From assembly GCA_015179045.1 (NCBI GenBank), contig WHUZ01000003.1:1612001-1676000 (forward strand): a stretch of 64,000 nucleotides of DNA, read 5' to 3'. Shown one piece after another: positions 59,617-64,000 of the stretch. The stretch is from Kalaharituber pfeilii (taxonomy: Eukaryota; Ascomycota; Pezizomycetes; Pezizales; Pezizaceae). The first letter of the stretch is position 1. Each line of letters starts with the position of its first letter. The notes beneath the pieces were generated by a model, which made no database searches, was not told the origin of the DNA, and worked only from the letters and a program-made list of their open reading frames with translations. Position numbers and translations under genes: made by a program.

Positions 59617-60627
59617 GGGGCCGCGGTTAGAGACGGAGGAGCTGATATTTCCGGGTCATAGGCCTCTTGATGTTGATATTGTATTCGTTTTTATTACGTA
59701 TACCTCAAATTCAAGTCATCTATATTGTAGTTGTAAGGCCGCAGAGGGTCCTACTAGATTCATGGCCTATAGCTACTGCGCACATGTGTGTCAATTGCAT
59801 CTCCAATATAATTCCTTGACCTGCATTACATGCATCTACTGTAGACCGCCTGTTTCTCATTCACAGCCATCACCTCAATCCCCCGCAGCTTGAGTAATAG
59901 ATCTACTAGTAGTATCTAGGTCTATAGCATAATACACCGCGCAGCGTCAACGTTATTCACACACAGACACACACATCCCATTTCATCCCTCACGGCGCCC
60001 ATAAAATCTATAACCATGCCTATCATCCGGACAAGCATCCCCGTACGCGGACTAGCTTCGCAATTCCCCCCCCGGCTCCAGGCAGCAGTGCAATGGGATA
60101 CTTGCATGCATCACCGTCGACGTTCAGTTGCCTGAAGCTAAAGCTAGGCAGCAGCCACCCTATACCTCGGCACATCATTGCACATCAGACCTCCCCACAG
60201 CCAAGTCCGGTGGTTCTGCAATTCGGTAATTCCGAGGTCCCACCAATTTATTATTATGGAAGGAAGGTGGGACGGAGTGTATACTAATCAGCACCTGTAG
60301 TTTTGACCAGCATCACCTACCCGCGGCCGTGGTGAGGAGGCCTTCTCGATAATCCGCCTAGGGACTTCATTCCGCTATCAATTGAACCGCCCCACTGTCT
60401 TCTTTCCTAATCTGGTTCTTCTCCTCTTCCTCCCCCTCCTCTCTACCCTTCAGCGCCTCTTCCGTTACTTCAACTTGCCCACCTCCTCAGGGCTCCAAAT
60501 CCATATATGCCCCCCGCTCTCCCTCTCCCGCCGCTTCCTCCTCCTTCCCAATTCCTTCTCTCTCCATCCCCCCAACTCCGCCGCCGTCACCCTCACACTC
60601 TCCCACTCCCTCCGCTCCACCTCCACC
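59617..60627. other. Intergenic between the two YCII genes
   Basis: About 1 kb. The right part (60400-60627) is strongly C/T-rich and is open in the frame of the next gene but has no ATG, so it is read as promoter and leader. Confidence 0.5.
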
Positions 60628-61108
60628 ATGTCCGCACCCAAAAAGCGCCTCAACGAATACTTCGTCCAGCTCCCCGACCTTCCCTCCGCGCCCCGCACCC
60701 TGCAGCGCACCGCGCACCTCGCCCGCGCGGTCCCCATGGCCCTGCGTTGCGACTTCTTCCGCATGGGCGGCGCATGCCTCTCGCACCATATCGCCGGCAA
60801 GGACCCAGCACAGCTACAGGACGCGGAACTCCCGTTCGTGGGCTCCGCAATGCTCGTGACGGCGGAGTCAGAAGAGCAGGTCAGGGAGATATTGCGCGAG
60901 GATCCGTATGTGACGGGCGGAGTCTGGGACTTGGAGAAAGCGAGGATCTGGTGGTGAGTTTGTGCGATTTCCCTGGTTTGGAGAGGCAGGAGCAGGAGGA
61001 GAAAGTGTGGGCTAACGATGAAGGATTGGAAATATTAGTTTTAAAACTATTTTCACGGGGCCACCGTTGCCGGAGTCGTTGTGGAAGGATGCTAAGAAGG
61101 AGACTTGA
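60628..61108 (+). CDS. YCII-domain protein, second copy
   Basis: Model: join(60628..60953,61039..61108), 131 aa. The second exon (CFKTIFTGPPLPESLWKDAK) was found behind an 85-bp GTGAGT...ATTAG intron with a GCTAAC branch site. Without it the frame ends after two Trp. Domain features: KRLNEYFVQLPDLPSA, RTLQRTAHLARAVPM (conserved His), GKDPAQLQDAELPFVGSAML, ESEEQVREILREDPYVTGGV, WDLEKARIWCFKTIF. It differs from its upstream neighbour by lacking a presequence and by many substitutions, so the duplication is old or the two represent different YCII subgroups. The upstream open stretch has no ATG. Confidence 0.82.
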
Positions 61109-63520
61109 AACAGAGGGAATGAAAAAGTCTGGAAAATAATACCGAGAAGTGATTAGAATGAAATACAAAGCTACCTTACATACCCACCATCGATAAAAAG
61201 CATTCGGACAAACACCCGCATATGTTTTTGGGCGTCCGAAGAACCACTTTCAGGGGAAAACTCTCTACACTACACACATATACATCCACCAACAATCACC
61301 CCAAAAATTCCCCACCGCTGAGCACATTTTTATATAGTTTTATAATCTTATACAGCAACCCGAATTGTCAATATATATATAACACTCACGTATATAAACA
61401 TATTCTAACCTTCGTAGTTTCAGTATTTACCCCTTCCCCCTCTTATCAGTTACAATCCACCAATACCATCAGTATATTACCCTGAAATCCTGCCACCTTT
61501 CTAATCTAGCTACCCGCCAAGAACCCTGAATCGCCAAGCCCGAAGAACTTCATAAAAGTAACCAACCGAGCATTCTCTCTCCCGACACAAGCCAGAACAA
61601 CACTCTCTGCTCTTGCGAAACAACCCTCCCACACACACACACACGACTTCAATTTCCCCTCCTTTTACTCTCATTCTTCACCTATTCCTATTCCTATCAC
61701 AATTCTCCTATCCCCCATGCTGTCTAAATAGTCCACAAATAAAAAAAAAAAAAATTTTTATCTTCTCAATACCCCCCGCAAATATCATATACTACCATCT
61801 TATTTTCATTCCATTTGAACGACCCCCTGAGTCAGCCTACTTAGATATACCCCCCCTACAAGTTTTTCCACGGGGCCATCCGAGTTGGCTCCCTATCCAT
61901 CATCATCATCATCATCTTCATCACCACCCTGTCCCAACCCCCACTCCCTACCATCCCTCAACGGCTCTTTCGAAGCTTTCCGTACCTTCTTTCTCTCCCC
62001 CATGGTTCTGAAAGTCAAAAAGCCAGCCAAGAACAAAAAAATACTTTCCCTCCTCCCTTGCAGAAATTCCCCTCCCCCCCCCCCCACCACCTCCATAGCT
62101 CGTTCGTTTGCTCCAAGGGTCTCAGGAATTTTCCTGAAGACTTCTTGTCTCAAGCTTTCGCCTGTGGGAGGCCATGGCGGGAAGAGGGGGGGGGGGCGGT
62201 TGGGAGGGACATGTGGGCCTTTTCTTTTTTTCCTCCCAATCAAAATAACGTCATTGCAAAAAAACCCAAGTTGCGCCCAAAAAAATGTTTCCCCCCCCCT
62301 ATCATAATACCACCGTAATTTGTGGTCCCACTCAACCAGCGCAGCCAGCTGAACCATAAGCCACCCTGAGTCACCTACCATACGATAGCAGAACCCCACA
62401 GCTCCACACCGCCCCATCTCACCGCCCCACCATTCACATCCCAGTCTAGTCCAACCTATTAACCTCTACACCGCCCTCCCCAACAGCACGTAGTATCATA
62501 CATCCCGTCAACCCTTGCCCCATGTTATATTACATGCCTATCCAACCGTCATTGATATCAAGTACCCAGTACAAACCCCGCTTCCGTTATCCCCAGCATC
62601 AAGCTACCATATAACTCAAGTATTTACATACTTTACATATGTACCATCAACGTATCATTCCAAACCCAAAGTACCCACCCCACCACAGTACCCCCCAGCC
62701 AAGCTAGAACCAAGTACTTTACATACAAGTGTATTTCAAAAGAGCCCCCTCCACTGTAATAAAATATACAAGGTAGAGTAACGTATGAAAAAAAATCCCA
62801 AACATTGCATATGTATATACACAGAGATACTATTCCTTCTTCCTACTCATCATAATCCATCTCACAAGAAAAGTGCAAGTTCCTCTACCACCCACCCAGC
62901 CCCCTATTCCAATCTTCACATACAAACACAAACATACATACACACACACGTGAACACATTTACTCTGCTTGTTTCATTCATATTCCACATTATATACCCA
63001 TAAACTATTTCTACTTCCCATCTGTCTCCCCCTCTACCTCCCCCTCTTTCTCCATCCTCAGCGTCGCACAAGGGCAAGTAAAAAACATCATCTTTCATCA
63101 GTAAAAAAAAAAAAAAAAAGAAAAGTAAGTATGCATGTACGATAGAAGGAATAAATAAATATGTAAAAAAAAATTAAAAACCCAAAACACCGTTAATTTT
63201 TGTCATTTCCACAACTAAAAGGGAAAGAAAAGGAAAAGGATAAGGATATGGAAAAGAAAGAAAGAAAGAAGGGAAGGGAGCCCCTTAAAAGAGATACCCT
63301 TTTTTCTGGCATATCCCCAGGCTCGCTCGGATTATTACCTTCTCGCAGCCTTGTAAAATATTTGCTCGAAGTAGGCAATTGAAAAGTAACACATTATCAA
63401 CGTAAAGCTGTAAAATCCAGGGTTCACAGTTCCGCACTTTTAAACGGGCACAGGCTTTCCCACGCCCCATTCCGTTACCCACAAGCCCCCCCCCCCCCCC
63501 TTTACACTATTCTTTCTCTC
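61109..63520. other. Convergent spacer, very G-poor on the top strand
   Basis: 2.4 kb between the 3' ends of the second YCII gene and GET1. From about 61220 to 63200 the top strand is rich in C, A and T with few G, apart from a short G-run segment at 62180-62220. There are several homopolymer runs (A13 at 61741, C10 near 62076, G9 near 62188, C14 near 63487) and a short CAT repeat (61897). No gene is supported. Confidence 0.5.
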
Positions 63521-64000
63521 TCACTCCTTCTCCTTCTCACCATCCCTCTCCCCCTCCCCCACCTTCACTTTCTTCCTCCTGCTCTCCGCCAGCTCCCCCA
63601 CTTGCTTCCCTCCCCACCCTACAAGTATTTTCCCCACCAACACATCCACCACCGACGAACAAGCCAGTCCCCACGTCTGCACACTAACGCTCCCCCTCGG
63701 CGCCCTCGGGAACGCAAGCAGCAGCTCAAAATACCCCGGCACCCATCCTGCGGGGACGTAAAACACTGGTTGTTTGATGTAGTAAATCTGCACAGCCATG
63801 CGCGTGCCGGTAGTCAGCAGGAAGCGGAGGACGCGGGTTTTCGAGGTGAATTTGAGGCGGGTGGAGGTAATGGTGGAATCTATACGTTTGCGTAGTTCCC
63901 CCGCAAGGGAAATCGTACAGTCAGTCACTTCCATATGCGTAGTGAGGGGTGGGGGGAATAGAGGGGAGCGGAAAGCGGAAGACCAACTTAAAACTTCCAA
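63521..64000 (-). CDS. GET1: Get1 (tail-anchored protein insertase subunit), 3' part only
   Basis: ER membrane receptor subunit of the GET pathway, which with Get2 receives the Get3-substrate complex and inserts tail-anchored proteins (WRB/GET1 in animals). Only the C-terminal part lies in the window. The conserved end is clear: STRLKFTSKTRVLRFLL, QIYYIKQPVFYVPAGWVPGY, FELLLAFPRAPRGSVSVQTW and GLACSSVVDVLVGKIL, matching the second and third membrane segments of fungal Get1. The tail is charged and lysine-rich (RRKKVKVGEGERDGEKEKE). Conserved coding begins near 63879, where GTATAG could be a splice acceptor. The open sequence to the right of that point may therefore be intron. The first membrane segment and cytosolic coiled coil lie beyond the edge. 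Confidence 0.88.
   Translation of the reverse strand: MEVLSWSSAFRSPLFPPPLTTHMEVTDCTISLAGELRKRIDSTITSTRLKFTSKTRVLRFLLTTGTRMAVQIYYIKQPVFYVPAGWVPGYFELLLAFPRAPRGSVSVQTWGLACSSVVDVLVGKILVGWGGKQVGELAESRRKKVKVGEGERDGEKEKE

Noticed and set aside
60382..60627. N-terminal extension of the second YCII protein
   Set aside because: It opens with TTG, contains no ATG and looks like a pyrimidine-rich leader. The ATG at 60628 begins the conserved domain.
1..64000. CRISPR arrays, bacterial operons, rRNA genes, origins of replication
   Set aside because: No regularly spaced direct repeats, no Shine-Dalgarno-linked gene strings and no rRNA-like sequence were seen. Fungal origins cannot be recognised from sequence alone.

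Overview
The window looks like nuclear DNA of a filamentous ascomycete (Pezizomycotina; class not determinable from the sequence). The support is: genes with many short introns (about 50-110 bp, GTRNGT...YAG, phases that join cleanly), fungal gene families (a Cce1/Ydc2 mitochondrial resolvase, a Tudor-less SMN, Rqc1, Mcp2/Cqd2, Sok1/TCP11, Get1, a secreted cupredoxin), and large repeat-bearing spacers. I assembled exon structures by hand from splice signals and conserved protein motifs. Reading frames were checked by summing exon lengths, but no alignment or RNA evidence was available.

Layout. 0.2-15.4 kb is a gene-dense block: a DHX35-type DEAH RNA helicase (-), the ribosome quality control factor Rqc1/TCF25 (+), an Oca/Siw14-type pseudophosphatase (-), a Cce1-type Holliday junction resolvase with an AT-hook tail (+), and an 11-exon SLIP-GC-like large GTPase (-). 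15.4-23.2 kb holds a deleted Tc1/mariner element, the SMN gene (+) and a secreted cupredoxin (+). 23.2-40.8 kb is gene-poor: one unrecognised two-exon gene (29.3-30.6 kb), two gene-free GC-rich islands in or next to this block (one at 20.9-21.7 kb, one at 37.4-38.3 kb), and a set of very short poly(A)-tailed retroposed elements with target site duplications, including one nested inside another. A TCP11/Sok1 gene (+) sits at 40.8-42.7 kb, followed by about 13 kb in which I find no convincing gene. 55.8-64 kb is again gene-dense: an Mcp2/Cqd2-type ABC1 kinase (-), two tandem YCII-domain genes (+,+), and the 3' part of GET1 (-), which runs off the right edge.

The genes do not form a cluster or pathway. 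They are mostly housekeeping functions: RNA processing (DHX35, SMN), nascent-chain quality control (Rqc1), mitochondrial DNA and lipid homeostasis (Cce1, Mcp2), and tail-anchored protein insertion (Get1). Mcp2 and the first YCII gene share a 570-bp divergent promoter with three CACGTG boxes.

Three points stand out. First, the short poly(A)-tailed elements appear to be an undescribed SINE-like or extreme 5'-truncated LINE family. Second, four single-base frame breaks in two otherwise conserved genes can all be explained by one base missing from a G/C homopolymer, which suggests consensus errors rather than pseudogenes. Third, several genes change from C-rich to G-rich on the coding strand along their length, in both orientations.
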